Positions 1-8,449 of a DNA stretch of 64,000 bases are shown here, one piece after another. The translations under genes and the position numbers were made by a program. Location of the stretch: contig JAGAMC010000049.1 in the NCBI GenBank assembly GCA_017624915.1, forward strand, positions 62,001-126,000, read 5' to 3'. How positions within the stretch are numbered: the stretch's first letter is position 1; each line of letters begins with the position of its first letter. The DNA is from Oscillospiraceae bacterium (GTDB lineage Bacteria > Bacillota > Clostridia > Oscillospirales > Oscillospiraceae). The notes under the pieces are model-generated. The model did not search any database. It saw only the letters and a program-made list of their open reading frames with translations, and had not been told where the DNA came from.

Positions 1-591
1 GTGGCAACAGCCATGTTTTCAAGCCTGCTGCTTACCCTGATTGATAAGCTGCTGGTCCCCCTTGTCTATGCCTATGTAACCGCCTGCACCGCCTATGCTG
101 CGGTGGGAAATCCGGGACTGAAAAAGGTCGCGGATATTTTGAAATGGGTCGTCACCACGGCTCTGACCACACTGCTGATCCTCTTTGTGACCTATCTTTC
201 TTTGAGCGGCATTTTTGCCGGTACCACGGATGCGGCGGCGCTGAAAGCCGCAAAAATGGCCATCGCAAATGTGGTGCCGGTGGTTGGCCGCATCATTTCA
301 GACGCTGCGGAGACAGTTTTGGTTGGGGCAGGATTGCTGAAAAATACAGTTGGTCTATTCGGAATGCTCGCGGTACTGGCCCTTTGCATCGTACCGTTCC
401 TGCAGCTGGGCGTCCACTATCTGACCTATAAGATCAGTGCAGCATTGGCGGCAACACTGGCGAACAGCCGGCTTTCCGAACTGATCGGAGGGATCGGGAC
501 AGCGTTTGGCTTGATTCTTGGTATGACAGGTGCTTGTACTTTACTGCTTTTGGTAAGTATGCTGTCCGGTGTTGTGGGGGTGGGAACATGA
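1..591 (+). CDS. spoIIIAE: Stage III sporulation protein AE (partial, 5' end outside window)
   Basis: The C-terminal 196 residues of SpoIIIAE, a polytopic membrane protein of the SpoIIIA-SpoIIQ channel that links mother cell and forespore during engulfment. The visible part has several hydrophobic segments (about residues 10-35, 50-75, 115-145 and 160-190) separated by short Ala/Gly-rich loops, as in the permease-like half of the family. Family members are about 400 residues, so roughly half the gene lies upstream; the GTG at base 1 is only the first codon in view, not a start. Its stop overlaps the spoIIIAF start (ATGA). Identity rests on this sequence plus the order AE-AF-AG-AH. Confidence 0.9.
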   Translation: MATAMFSSLLLTLIDKLLVPLVYAYVTACTAYAAVGNPGLKKVADILKWVVTTALTTLLILFVTYLSLSGIFAGTTDAAALKAAKMAIANVVPVVGRIISDAAETVLVGAGLLKNTVGLFGMLAVLALCIVPFLQLGVHYLTYKISAALAATLANSRLSELIGGIGTAFGLILGMTGACTLLLLVSMLSGVVGVGT

Positions 592-1079
592 GCGGTGCGG
601 TAAGCAGCTGGCTGATCGCGGTGACCTGCGCGGCGCTCATTGCAGCCGTTGTGGACAGTCTGATGCCTGGAGGGCCTATCAGACAGGTGGGTAAACTTGC
701 CTGCACGCTTATGGTCATGTGGGCCGTGCTGCAGCCGCTGTTGTCTTTGCAGCCGGGAGATCCGCTTGAATATCTGGGCGGCATCCGGGATCAGGCGGCA
801 GTACAGCAGGAGCAGCTCAGTCAGGTCAGCGGCGGTCTTTTAAAAAAGCTCATAGAGCAGCAGACCGCCGCATATATTGTGGACAAGGCGACCGGGTGCG
901 GCTTTTCCTGTCAGGTGGAGGTGACCTGTGAGCCGGGGGAGGCGGGGACATGGGTCCCATGCCGCGTGGATGTGCGCGCGGAAGATGCCTCAGATAAACA
1001 GCGGGAAGCGCTGACGCAATTGATCCGGGAAGAGATCGGGGTCAGTTCGCAGCAGCTGTTCTGGGCAGGAGGTGAGTAG
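588..1079 (+). CDS. spoIIIAF: Stage III sporulation protein AF
   Basis: 163 residues. Two N-terminal transmembrane segments (about 7-25 and 35-53) are followed by a soluble domain with beta-strand-rich character, as in SpoIIIAF of the mother-cell-to-forespore channel. I chose ATG 588, which overlaps the spoIIIAE stop by 4 nt, over an in-frame start at 534 that would lie well inside spoIIIAE. The stop abuts spoIIIAG (start 1080) with no gap, so AE, AF and AG are translationally coupled. The soluble part is expected in the mother-cell side of the channel; this is from family knowledge. Confidence 0.88.
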   Translation: MSGAVSSWLIAVTCAALIAAVVDSLMPGGPIRQVGKLACTLMVMWAVLQPLLSLQPGDPLEYLGGIRDQAAVQQEQLSQVSGGLLKKLIEQQTAAYIVDKATGCGFSCQVEVTCEPGEAGTWVPCRVDVRAEDASDKQREALTQLIREEIGVSSQQLFWAGGE

Positions 1080-1580
1080 ATGAAGCTGAAGCTGTCCCAG
1101 ACATATAAAAAGCTGTGGGAACGGTACAAATATGCGCTTGCGGTGGTAGCGGCGGGCCTGATCCTCCTGCTGCTGCCCTCGGGAGGCAGGACACAAGAAA
1201 CACAAATGACGGCAGGCTCAGATGTGTCCGGATGCTTTGATGTGGAAGGATTGGAACGCAAGCTTGAAACGGTGTTGTCAAAGGTGGCAGGCGCCGGTCA
1301 GGTCAGTGTAGTGCTGACGGTAAAAGAAGGCGGTCGACAGATACCCGCACAGGATACCGAGGTATCGGGCGAGGAACAGAGCAGGAAAACTGTTATCATA
1401 TCTCAGGGTACAGGTAAGGAAGGACCTGTGGTACTCCAGAGCATATATCCAAAATTTCAGGGGGCGCTCATCGTCTGTCCCGGAGGTCGGGATGCCACGG
1501 TCAGACTGCAGCTCATGGAGGCGGTGCGCGCCCTGACAGGACTGAGTTCGGAAAAAATATCAATTTGCACAAGTAAATGA
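1080..1580 (+). CDS. spoIIIAG: Stage III sporulation protein AG
   Basis: 166 residues: a basic N-terminus, one transmembrane helix (about 18-36), then an extracytoplasmic domain. SpoIIIAG forms a large ring in the intermembrane space between mother cell and forespore; the ring-building fold with an inserted beta region fits the residues after about 60 (family knowledge). The start at 1080 follows the spoIIIAF stop directly with GAGGTGAG as ribosome binding site. The gene ends at TGA 1578-1580, just ahead of spoIIIAH. Confidence 0.88.
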   Translation: MKLKLSQTYKKLWERYKYALAVVAAGLILLLLPSGGRTQETQMTAGSDVSGCFDVEGLERKLETVLSKVAGAGQVSVVLTVKEGGRQIPAQDTEVSGEEQSRKTVIISQGTGKEGPVVLQSIYPKFQGALIVCPGGRDATVRLQLMEAVRALTGLSSEKISICTSK

Positions 1581-1594
1581 GGGAGGAACGGGAA

Positions 1595-2200
1595 ATGAAA
1601 AGCAGTAAGGGGAAAACGCAGTCTTGGGCGCAGTTGGTAAAACGCAACACAGTGGTGGCAGCTATCGTGCTGTTTGTCTGTGTGGCGGTCTATCTCAACT
1701 GGAACTATCAGCAGACCGGCCAGGCGGCGGATGCAGGCAAGACGCTGGGAGATGCCGCTCTGGTAGGCGGCGAGGCCAAGGACCCTCTGGTAGGCAACAG
1801 CTCTGCAGACGGAACGCAGGACGGAAGCAGCGGCGCTGTGTCCACCGGAGCATATTTTGCCAATGCCCGTCTCAACCGGCAGCAGGCCCGTGACAGCGCC
1901 CTGTCCATGCTGCAGGAGAGCATTGCCGGCGAGAACGCGGATCAGGCCATGAAGGATCAGGCCAACGCCGCCATCCAGACCATGGCAGGGTACACCGTTA
2001 CCGAAGCCCAGATCGAAAATCTGGTGGTGGCAAAGGGGTATAGGGACTGTGTGGCGTTTATTGGTCAGGACAGCGTCAGTGTGGTGGTTCAGGTCCCCGG
2101 CGGGGAGCTGACCGGTGTGGATACCGCCAAAATCACAGACATCGTGATGCAGTCCACAGATTTCCCGGCCAGTCAAATCAAGATCATCCAGGCGGACTGA
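1595..2200 (+). CDS. spoIIIAH: Stage III sporulation protein AH
   Basis: 201 residues: a basic cytoplasmic tail, a transmembrane helix (about 19-36), a Gly/Ser/Asp-rich linker and a C-terminal SpoIIIAH/YscJ-like domain (about 85-200) that in other spore formers binds forespore SpoIIQ and multimerises. Two starts are possible: ATG 1577 overlaps the spoIIIAG stop, but the Shine-Dalgarno GGGAGG at 1581-1586 sits 8 nt before ATG 1595, so 1595 is preferred. Last gene of the spoIIIA operon; the next gene has its own promoter. In Bacillus accB and accC follow; they are absent here. Confidence 0.9.
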   Translation: MKSSKGKTQSWAQLVKRNTVVAAIVLFVCVAVYLNWNYQQTGQAADAGKTLGDAALVGGEAKDPLVGNSSADGTQDGSSGAVSTGAYFANARLNRQQARDSALSMLQESIAGENADQAMKDQANAAIQTMAGYTVTEAQIENLVVAKGYRDCVAFIGQDSVSVVVQVPGGELTGVDTAKITDIVMQSTDFPASQIKIIQAD

Positions 2201-2211
2201 GAAAATTATCG

Positions 2212-2239
2212 TTGTATTTTTCTGATTCTGTGGTACAAT
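2212..2239 (+). promoter_or_regulatory. Sigma-A promoter for yqhY
   Basis: TTGTAT (2212-2217), 16 bp spacer, TACAAT (2234-2239), placed in the gap after spoIIIAH and about 44 nt before the yqhY start. This separates the housekeeping run from the sporulation operon upstream. Confidence 0.65.
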
Positions 2240-2282
2240 GAAGAAAAACAGATTATGTATCTGGAAAAGGAGTGCAACCCGA

Positions 2283-2669
2283 ATGGGCGATAACAAGGAA
2301 TACGTCACTCAGATCGACGAGCTGGGCAGCATCCATATCTCGGAAGAGGTTTTGGCTGTCATTACTGCCGCTGCTGCTCTTGAGGTGGAGGGCGTCAGCA
2401 GTCTTGCCGGCGGCGGAAAAGATATTTCCGAGCTGCTTGGCAAAAAGAACATGACCCGCGGTGTTCGCGTTCAGGTGAACGAGGACAGCGTTCAGGTGGA
2501 ACTGACCATCATGGTGAAGTATGGCTATACCATTCTGGACGTGGCCCGGGCCGTTCAGGATGCCGTGTCCACCAACATCGAGTCCATGAGCGGCCTCAAG
2601 GCACAGTCCGTCAACATCAACGTGGGCGGGATCACCTTTGAGCGGGACGCAGTAAAACCTGCAGAATAA
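2283..2669 (+). CDS. Asp23/Gls24 family envelope stress-response protein (YqhY)
   Basis: 128 residues with the full Asp23/Gls24 domain: an N-terminal GSIHISEEVLAVI segment, a VEGVSSLAGG motif, and a C-terminal part running VARAVQDAVSTNIESMSGL to the end. In Bacillus the homologue YqhY sits between accC and nusB and influences acetyl-CoA carboxylase activity; here it keeps the neighbour nusB while the acc genes are missing. Start ATG 2283 is preceded by AAAAGGAG at 2264-2271; an upstream in-frame ATG at 2238 overlaps the promoter -10 and is rejected. A strong terminator follows. Confidence 0.88.
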   Translation: MGDNKEYVTQIDELGSIHISEEVLAVITAAAALEVEGVSSLAGGGKDISELLGKKNMTRGVRVQVNEDSVQVELTIMVKYGYTILDVARAVQDAVSTNIESMSGLKAQSVNINVGGITFERDAVKPAE

Positions 2670-2688
2670 ACCGAAACATCTTTAAAGG

Positions 2689-2727
2689 CGCAGCGGTGAA
2701 TATTCATAGTTCACCGCTGCGTTTTTC
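2689..2727 (+). terminator. Rho-independent terminator after yqhY
   Basis: A 12-bp stem (2689-2700 with 2710-2721, CGCAGCGGTGAA and its complement), 9-nt loop, then TTTTTCTT. Makes yqhY a probable single-gene unit. Confidence 0.9.
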
Positions 2728-2837
2728 TTGCGTTTTCTTTGAAAATAAGACTTCCATTTTTGCATATTCATGTATATAATATTCACAGATGAATCTGAGG
2801 GAACTAACCTCAGAAACAGACCGGAGGAGATCCACTT

Positions 2838-3302
2838 ATGACAAGAACCGTTGCCCGGGAGATCGCCGTACACATGGTGTTCGAGCTTGGTTTTGGCAAT
2901 CGCAGCGCGGACGAGCTGCTGCAGGACGCGCTGACGCCCGAGTGCTTCGCGCACATCGGCGCGGAGGAACCCCTGTACGCCAGCTATCCCGACGAAAAGC
3001 AGGAGAACTATATCCGAACCCTCGTTACCGGCGTATTCAACCATGGACCGGAGCTGGATGACTATATTGCCAGACACGCTGTGGGCTGGAACTTTGCCCG
3101 CATTCCCCGTGTGGCCGCGTCCATCATGCGTGTTGCCATGTACGAGATGCTCTATATGCCCGACATCCCTAATTCCGCCGCCATCAACGAGGCTGTGGAG
3201 ATCGCAAAAGGGTATGAGCCGCCCGAGGTGGTCTCGTTTATCAACGGCATTCTCGGCTCTTTTGCCCGCAGCGAATTTCCCGCCCAGCAGGTGCAGGAAT
3301 GA
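2838..3302 (+). CDS. nusB: Transcription antitermination protein NusB
   Basis: 154 residues, all-helical NusB fold: an N-terminal REIAVHMVFELGF helix and the conserved C-terminal region from IPRVAASIMRVAMYEML through NSAAINEAVEIAKGY to FINGILG. NusB with NusE/S10 binds boxA of rRNA leader RNA in the antitermination complex. The start has GGAGGAG at 2822-2828. First gene of a tightly packed run to recN. A TATAAT at 2775-2780 lies upstream, but no convincing -35 sits 16-18 bp before it (TTGAAA at 2739 is too far), so the promoter is uncertain. The stop overlaps the next start. Confidence 0.93.
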   Translation: MTRTVAREIAVHMVFELGFGNRSADELLQDALTPECFAHIGAEEPLYASYPDEKQENYIRTLVTGVFNHGPELDDYIARHAVGWNFARIPRVAASIMRVAMYEMLYMPDIPNSAAINEAVEIAKGYEPPEVVSFINGILGSFARSEFPAQQVQE

Positions 3303-4243
3303 GCGGTGCGGTCCTGGGGCTGGACACCAGCAACTATACCACTTCGGTGGCCGTCTTTGACGGCAGAACCGGCTGCAATGTCGGAAGACTCCTGGATGTG
3401 CCGGAGGGCACGTTGGGTCTGCGCCAAAGTGATGCGCTGTTTCAGCATGTGAAGCGGCTGCCCGCTCTGATGCGGGAGCTTGCCGGACAAAACGATCTGC
3501 ATATGCTGCGGGCAGTGGGAGCCAGCACCCGCCCAAGAGCGGTGGAGGGCTCCTATATGCCCTGCTTTCTTGCGGGCACTTCTCAGGCGCAGGCGTTGGC
3601 CGGTGTTTTGGGGGTGCCCTTCTTGTCCTGTTCTCATCAACAGGGACACCTTGCCGCCGCCGCTTGGTCTGCCGGGCGGCTTGAGCTGCTTGATAAGCCC
3701 TTTCTTGCGTGGCACCTGTCCGGCGGGACTACCGAACTGCTGCTTGTAAAGCCGGAAGGTTCCAATGTCACCGCCGAAATCATCGGCGGGACCACCGATA
3801 TCTCCGCCGGGCAGCTTATTGACCGCACGGGTGTGCTGCTTGCGCTTGCGTTCCCGGCCGGCAAGGCGCTGGACGCCCTGTATCAGCAGGGGGGAGCGGT
3901 CAAGCCTTTTCGCGTAAAAATCGAGGACCTGAAATTTTCCTTGTCCGGCATGGAAAACAAGGTCAAGGCAATGGCACAGGCGGGGGAGGAGCCGGCGTCG
4001 ATCGCCCGCTTTACCCTTGACACCGTGGCCGATGTGGTGGTACGCACCACAAAGCAGGCGCAGGAATGCTATCCCGGACTGCCCGTGCTGTGCTCCGGCG
4101 GCGTTGCCTCCAATTCACATCTGAGGCAGGAGATGACCGCCCGGTGCGGCGCCCTGTTCGCCGAACCCCGCTACTCCACCGACAACGCTCTGGGCGTGGC
4201 CATCCTGACCCACCGGGCGCTGGAGAGGGGGGAGCTGGAATGA
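3299..4243 (+). CDS. TsaD/Kae1-like ASKHA protein (paralogue of t6A synthase subunit, function unknown)
   Basis: 314 residues related to TsaD/Kae1 (former O-sialoglycoprotein endopeptidase family). It has the ASKHA phosphate motif near the N-terminus (GLDTSNYTTSV), the metal-binding HxxxH as H113-x3-H117, a glycine loop (LSGGTTELLLV), SGGVASN near residue 275 and the third probable metal ligand D295 in STDNALG. It departs from true TsaD: the usual HxEGH reads HQQGH and the GATRDDAAGEAFDK region is replaced by GGTTDISAGQLIDR. So a paralogue, not the essential t6A enzyme, is likely. It overlaps nusB by 4 nt and xseA by 4 nt and occupies the place folD has in Bacillus. Confidence 0.75.
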   Translation: MSGAVLGLDTSNYTTSVAVFDGRTGCNVGRLLDVPEGTLGLRQSDALFQHVKRLPALMRELAGQNDLHMLRAVGASTRPRAVEGSYMPCFLAGTSQAQALAGVLGVPFLSCSHQQGHLAAAAWSAGRLELLDKPFLAWHLSGGTTELLLVKPEGSNVTAEIIGGTTDISAGQLIDRTGVLLALAFPAGKALDALYQQGGAVKPFRVKIEDLKFSLSGMENKVKAMAQAGEEPASIARFTLDTVADVVVRTTKQAQECYPGLPVLCSGGVASNSHLRQEMTARCGALFAEPRYSTDNALGVAILTHRALERGELE

Positions 4244-5451
4244 GGGAGGATCTGCGCATTCTCAGCGTGTCCCAGGTCAGCAGGTATATCAAGGGCTGGA
4301 TGGACGGGGATGAACTGCTGTCCGGCCTTCTGGTCCGGGGCGAGATCTCCAACTACAAGATGTACCCCTCCGGCCACCATTACTTCACATTAAAGGACGC
4401 GGACAGCGCGCTGCGCTGCGTTATGTTCCGGGGCGATGCCGTGCGTATGCGCTTTCGCCCGGAAAACGGCATGCAGGCCATTGCCGCCGGCCGCATCACC
4501 GTCTTTCCGAGAGACGGTCAATATCAGCTCTATTGCGTCCGGCTGACGCCGGAGGGAGCAGGGGACCTGCAGGTCGCCTTTGAGCAGCTGAAGAATAAGC
4601 TCATGAGCGAAGGACTGTTCGACCCGTCCCACAAAAAGCCGCTGCCCCCATATCCCAAGCGTATCGCCCTTGTCACGTCGCCTGCCGGCGCGGCAGTGCG
4701 GGACATGCTGCGCATCCTGAACGCCCGCTGGCCCATGACAGAGGTGCTCGTTGTACCCGTGCATGTTCAGGGCGAACAGGCTGCGGAGGAGATTGCAGCG
4801 GCAATAGATTATGTCAACTATTACAGCCTTTCCGACCTGATCATCACCGGACGGGGCGGCGGATCTGCGGAAGATCTGTGGGCATTTAATGAAGAACCTG
4901 TTGCCCGCGCGATCTATAACAGCACTATCCCTGTCATTTCGGCAGTAGGCCATGAGCCGGATGTGACCATCTCCGACTTTGTGGCGGATCTGCGGGCGGC
5001 AACGCCCTCCAACGCGGCGGAGCTTGCAGTGCCGGATCAGGCGGAGCTTGATAATACACTCAGACAGTTGGCGCACCGCCTTGAACGGGCGGGCAGAATG
5101 CCTCTGACCGCAGCCCGGGAGAAGCTTGAAAGATTGAAAAAGGCCCGGGTACTTGCCGAGCCCGGCGAATACATCCGGGACCGAAGACTGCTGCTGGACC
5201 ACCAGAGCAAAGGTCTGGTGCATGGCCTTGAAAAACGGCTGGCAGGGGAGAAGCAGCGTTTTGGGCAACTTGCCGCGGCGCTGGACGCCCTCAGTCCGCT
5301 GAAGGTGCTGGGACGCGGATACTCCATTACCCGCGATGAAAACGGACAGCTGGTCACCTCCGCCGCACAGGTGGAAATCGGGCAGACTGTGTCCGTCCGG
5401 GTGGAAGACGGCACACTGGCGTGTCGTGTGGAAGAAAGGAAGTGCCTGTGA
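4240..5451 (+). CDS. xseA: Exodeoxyribonuclease VII large subunit
   Basis: 403 residues. N-terminal OB-fold (about 1-105, including GEISNYKMYPSGHHYFTLKD) that binds single-stranded DNA, then the catalytic domain with RIALVTSPAGAAVRDML, ITGRGGGSAEDLWAFNEE and SAVGHEPDVTISDFVAD, then a coiled-coil region (about 300-365) where XseB subunits dock. The start ATG 4240 overlaps the upstream stop (ATGA) and has GGGGGGAG before it; longer in-frame extensions run into the upstream gene. Partner xseB follows with a 1-nt overlap. The enzyme degrades single-stranded DNA from both ends. Confidence 0.93.
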   Translation: MREDLRILSVSQVSRYIKGWMDGDELLSGLLVRGEISNYKMYPSGHHYFTLKDADSALRCVMFRGDAVRMRFRPENGMQAIAAGRITVFPRDGQYQLYCVRLTPEGAGDLQVAFEQLKNKLMSEGLFDPSHKKPLPPYPKRIALVTSPAGAAVRDMLRILNARWPMTEVLVVPVHVQGEQAAEEIAAAIDYVNYYSLSDLIITGRGGGSAEDLWAFNEEPVARAIYNSTIPVISAVGHEPDVTISDFVADLRAATPSNAAELAVPDQAELDNTLRQLAHRLERAGRMPLTAAREKLERLKKARVLAEPGEYIRDRRLLLDHQSKGLVHGLEKRLAGEKQRFGQLAAALDALSPLKVLGRGYSITRDENGQLVTSAAQVEIGQTVSVRVEDGTLACRVEERKCL

Positions 5452-5684
5452 TGGCAGCGAAAAAGCTGAATTTTGAGCAGTCCATGGCCCGGCTGGAGGA
5501 GATCGTGGGTCTGCTGGAACGGGGAGAGGCCACGCTTGAGGAGTCGCTGACCCTGTTTGAAGAGGGGACAAAGCTCATGCGGGAGTGCTCTGCACTGCTG
5601 GACAAGGCGGAGCAGAAGGTGTCACTGCTGAAGGTCGGCCCTCAGGGACAGCCGGAGGAAACTGCCTTTGCCGTGGAGGAGTAA
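5451..5684 (+). CDS. xseB: Exodeoxyribonuclease VII small subunit
   Basis: 77 residues, the usual size. Helical hairpin with the family signature NFEQSMARLEEIVGLLERGE and LEESLTLFEEGTKLMRECSALLDKAEQKV. It wraps the coiled coil of XseA. The ATG overlaps the xseA stop by one base (TGATG), and an in-frame ATG at 5421 inside xseA is rejected because family members begin close to the KLNFEQ motif. The stop is followed two bases later by the ispA start. Confidence 0.93.
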   Translation: MAAKKLNFEQSMARLEEIVGLLERGEATLEESLTLFEEGTKLMRECSALLDKAEQKVSLLKVGPQGQPEETAFAVEE

Positions 5685-5686
5685 CT

Positions 5687-6565
5687 ATGGAATACAAAAA
5701 GGTTCTGGAAGCGGATTGTGCCCTTGTGGAGCAGTGGCTTGACCAATGCTTTGCAGGCCGGGAGCGCTACGGTCAGATTTATGACGCCATGCAGTACAGT
5801 CTCATGGCCGGCGGAAAGCGGATCCGCCCCGTGCTGACCCTTGAGACCTGCCGCATGTGTGGCGGCGATGTGCAGGCGGCCCTGCCCTTTGCCTGCGCCG
5901 TTGAGATGATTCATACCTATTCCCTCATCCACGACGATCTGCCCTGCATGGACGACGATGACCTGCGCCGGGGAAAACCCACCAACCACAAGGTGTATGG
6001 CGAGGCTACCGCTGTTCTGGCCGGTGACGCGCTGCTGACAGCCGCATTCGAGATGATGACAGAGCACTGCGGCGATCTTGACCCCCGGCGGGTACTGGAC
6101 GCCATTGACTGTCTGAGCCATGGGGCGGGTGCTGCCGGCATGATCGGCGGTCAGGTGCTGGACATGGAAGGGGAGCAGCGTCCCCTTGCGCTGGCGGAAC
6201 TGGAACTGACCCAGTCCCTCAAGACCGGGGCGCTGATCTGTGCCGCGGCAGAGATAGGATGCATCATTGCCGGGGGCAGCAGCCAGCAGCGTGCTGCCGT
6301 GCGCCGCTATGCCCAGTGCGTGGGCCGCGCGTTCCAGATTCGGGACGATATGCTCGACGTGACCAGCACCGATCAGGTGCTGGGCAAACCCATCGGCTCG
6401 GACGCGGAAAATGGGAAAACTACCTTTGTGACCATGCTGGGGCTTGAAGCCTGCGGCAAATTGGTGGACGAACTGACTATGCAGGCGGTGGAGGCCCTTT
6501 CCGGCTTTGAACAGGCCGATTTCCACATTTGGCTGTCCAAGCTGCTGGCGGGCCGGGATCACTGA
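5687..6565 (+). CDS. ispA: Polyprenyl (farnesyl/geranyl) diphosphate synthase
   Basis: 292 residues, trans-prenyl-transferase fold. First aspartate-rich motif around residues 83-92 (HDDLPCMDDDDLRRG), second aspartate-rich motif IRDDMLDV near 220, substrate-binding GGKRIRPVL at 42-50. The two-residue insertion in the first motif is typical of bacterial short-chain farnesyl diphosphate synthases. Product chain length cannot be read with certainty. Together with dxs just downstream it forms the xse-ispA-dxs cluster known from Firmicutes. Start ATG 5687 is 2 nt after the xseB stop with GGAGGAG in front. Confidence 0.92.
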   Translation: MEYKKVLEADCALVEQWLDQCFAGRERYGQIYDAMQYSLMAGGKRIRPVLTLETCRMCGGDVQAALPFACAVEMIHTYSLIHDDLPCMDDDDLRRGKPTNHKVYGEATAVLAGDALLTAAFEMMTEHCGDLDPRRVLDAIDCLSHGAGAAGMIGGQVLDMEGEQRPLALAELELTQSLKTGALICAAAEIGCIIAGGSSQQRAAVRRYAQCVGRAFQIRDDMLDVTSTDQVLGKPIGSDAENGKTTFVTMLGLEACGKLVDELTMQAVEALSGFEQADFHIWLSKLLAGRDH

Positions 6566-6598
6566 TACAGCGCTTTTGATGCAAGGGAGGGCTTGAGC

Positions 6599-8449
6599 GT
6601 GCTTTCTGACCGTGAACTGGAACAACTGAATATGCATGAAATGACGGATGCCCAGGCCCGGCAGCTTTGCGAACAACTGCGCTTGCAGCTGATCGAAAGC
6701 GTATCCAATTCGGGTGGTCATTTTGCGTCCAATCTCGGAGCGGTGGAGCTGACTGTGGCCCTGCATCGCGTGTTTGATCTGAAGCGGGACCGCCTGATTT
6801 TTGACGTGGGCCATCAGTGCTATCCCCATAAGATGCTCACAGGCCGTGCCGATGCCATGTCCGCCATCCGTTCCTACGGCGGGATCGCGGGCTTCCCCAA
6901 GCCGTCAGAGAGCGATGCGGACGCCTTTGTGGCGGGGCATGCCTCCAATTCTGTCTCAGTTGCAGTTGGTATGGCCCGGGCCAGAACGGTTTTGAGGGAG
7001 GACTATCATGTCATCGCCCTGATCGGGGACGGCGCCCTCACCGGCGGCCTTGCCTACGAGGGCCTTTCAAACGGCGGACAAAGCGGAGAAAAGCTCATCG
7101 TTATTCTCAATGACAACGGTATGTCCATCACACAGAATGTTGGCGGCGTGGCGGAGTATCTTGCCCGTCAGCGCCTGAAGCCTCAGTACCTGTCCATCAA
7201 GCGCAGGTACCGCAAGCTCACATCCCTGACCTGGGTGGGAAGAAAGTTTTACAGCTTCACCCACGAGCTGAAAAAGGTGATCAGAGAGAGCCTGCTGCCC
7301 TGCAGTATGTTTGAAGACATGGGCTTTTCCTATCTGGGCCCGGTGGACGGACATGATATTAAGGGCATGACGGATATTCTGCAATATGCGAAAGAAATGG
7401 ACGGTCCTGTCCTCCTTCACGTCAGAACCGTAAAGGGAAAGGGCTATACACATGCAGAGCGCACACCCAACAAGTTCCATGGGGTTTCTCCCTTTGACCT
7501 GCAGACCGGCGAGTCCCTGAAAAAGAGCGGCGACAACTTCTCGGCCGTATTTGGGCGCACGCTTTGCCGCTTGGCAGATGAAGACAGACGCATATGTGCC
7601 ATCACAGCCGCCATGCAGAGCGGCACAGGACTTGACGGCTTTGCAAGCCGGTTTCCCGACCGCTTTTTTGATGTGGGTATTGCGGAGGGCCATGCTGTGG
7701 CTATGGCGGGCGGCATGGCAAAGCAGGGTGCGATCCCCGTGTTTGCCGTCTACTCTACCTTCCTGCAAAGAGGATATGACATGCTGCTGCACGATGTGGC
7801 ACTGCAGGGTCTGCACGCGGTGTTTGCTGTGGATCGGGCCGGTCTTGTGGGCGAGGACGGCGAGACCCACCACGGTGTATTTGATGTAGCCTATCTGGAC
7901 AGCATCCCCGGTATGACCGTATTTGCCCCCTCCAGCTTTAAAGAACTGGAAAGCATGCTTACCCATGCTGTTGTCGACTGTTCCGGGCCTGTTGCCGTCC
8001 GCTTCCCCAGAGGGGGAGAGGGTGCGTATAAGGAGGACTCCGGCATACAGGCGAGCGTTATACTGCGCAAAGGAAGTGATATTACTCTTGTCAGCTACGG
8101 AATCCACATCAACAATGTTCTGCGTGCGGCCGAGCTGCTGGACGAGCAGGGTATCCGTGCCGAAGTTGTGAAACTGAACATGATCACGCCGCTGGATCCC
8201 CAACTGGTACTGGAGTCTGTACGCAAGACCGGGGCCATGCTGGTGGCGGAAGACTGTGTGGCGGCGGGAAGCGTTGGTCAGCGTCTTTGCGCAGCCCTGA
8301 CGGGCAGCGGCGTTTGCGCCAGAACTGTGCTGTGCAATAGCGCAGACAGGTTTGTCACACACGGCAGCACCCCGCTGCTGGAACAGGGGTTGGGGCTTGA
8401 CCCGGAAAGTATCTGCACACGGGCGCGGGAGGTGCTCTCACATGGCTAA
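6599..8449 (+). CDS. dxs: 1-deoxy-D-xylulose-5-phosphate synthase
   Basis: 616 residues. Thiamine-diphosphate enzyme condensing pyruvate and glyceraldehyde 3-phosphate in the first step of the MEP isoprenoid pathway. Visible features: DVGHQCYPHKML and the GDGALTGG motif of the cofactor site, RTVKGKGYTHAE at the end of the first domain, FFDVGIAEGHAVAMAGG with the catalytic glutamate, and the C-terminal transketolase domain. I chose GTG 6599, 8 nt after GGGAGG (6585-6590); a TTG at 6593 would be only 2 nt from it. The stop overlaps tlyA by 8 nt. MEP partners ispD, ispF and ispH lie 31-36 kb downstream. Confidence 0.93.
   Translation: MLSDRELEQLNMHEMTDAQARQLCEQLRLQLIESVSNSGGHFASNLGAVELTVALHRVFDLKRDRLIFDVGHQCYPHKMLTGRADAMSAIRSYGGIAGFPKPSESDADAFVAGHASNSVSVAVGMARARTVLREDYHVIALIGDGALTGGLAYEGLSNGGQSGEKLIVILNDNGMSITQNVGGVAEYLARQRLKPQYLSIKRRYRKLTSLTWVGRKFYSFTHELKKVIRESLLPCSMFEDMGFSYLGPVDGHDIKGMTDILQYAKEMDGPVLLHVRTVKGKGYTHAERTPNKFHGVSPFDLQTGESLKKSGDNFSAVFGRTLCRLADEDRRICAITAAMQSGTGLDGFASRFPDRFFDVGIAEGHAVAMAGGMAKQGAIPVFAVYSTFLQRGYDMLLHDVALQGLHAVFAVDRAGLVGEDGETHHGVFDVAYLDSIPGMTVFAPSSFKELESMLTHAVVDCSGPVAVRFPRGGEGAYKEDSGIQASVILRKGSDITLVSYGIHINNVLRAAELLDEQGIRAEVVKLNMITPLDPQLVLESVRKTGAMLVAEDCVAAGSVGQRLCAALTGSGVCARTVLCNSADRFVTHGSTPLLEQGLGLDPESICTRAREVLSHG

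Noticed and set aside
2762..2768. GCATATT before nusB as a sigma-E -35
   Set aside because: No CATACAMT-like -10 at 13-15 bp; nusB is a housekeeping gene.
6593..6601. TTG 6593 as the dxs start
   Set aside because: Only 2 nt from GGGAGG; GTG 6599 has the proper 8-nt spacing.
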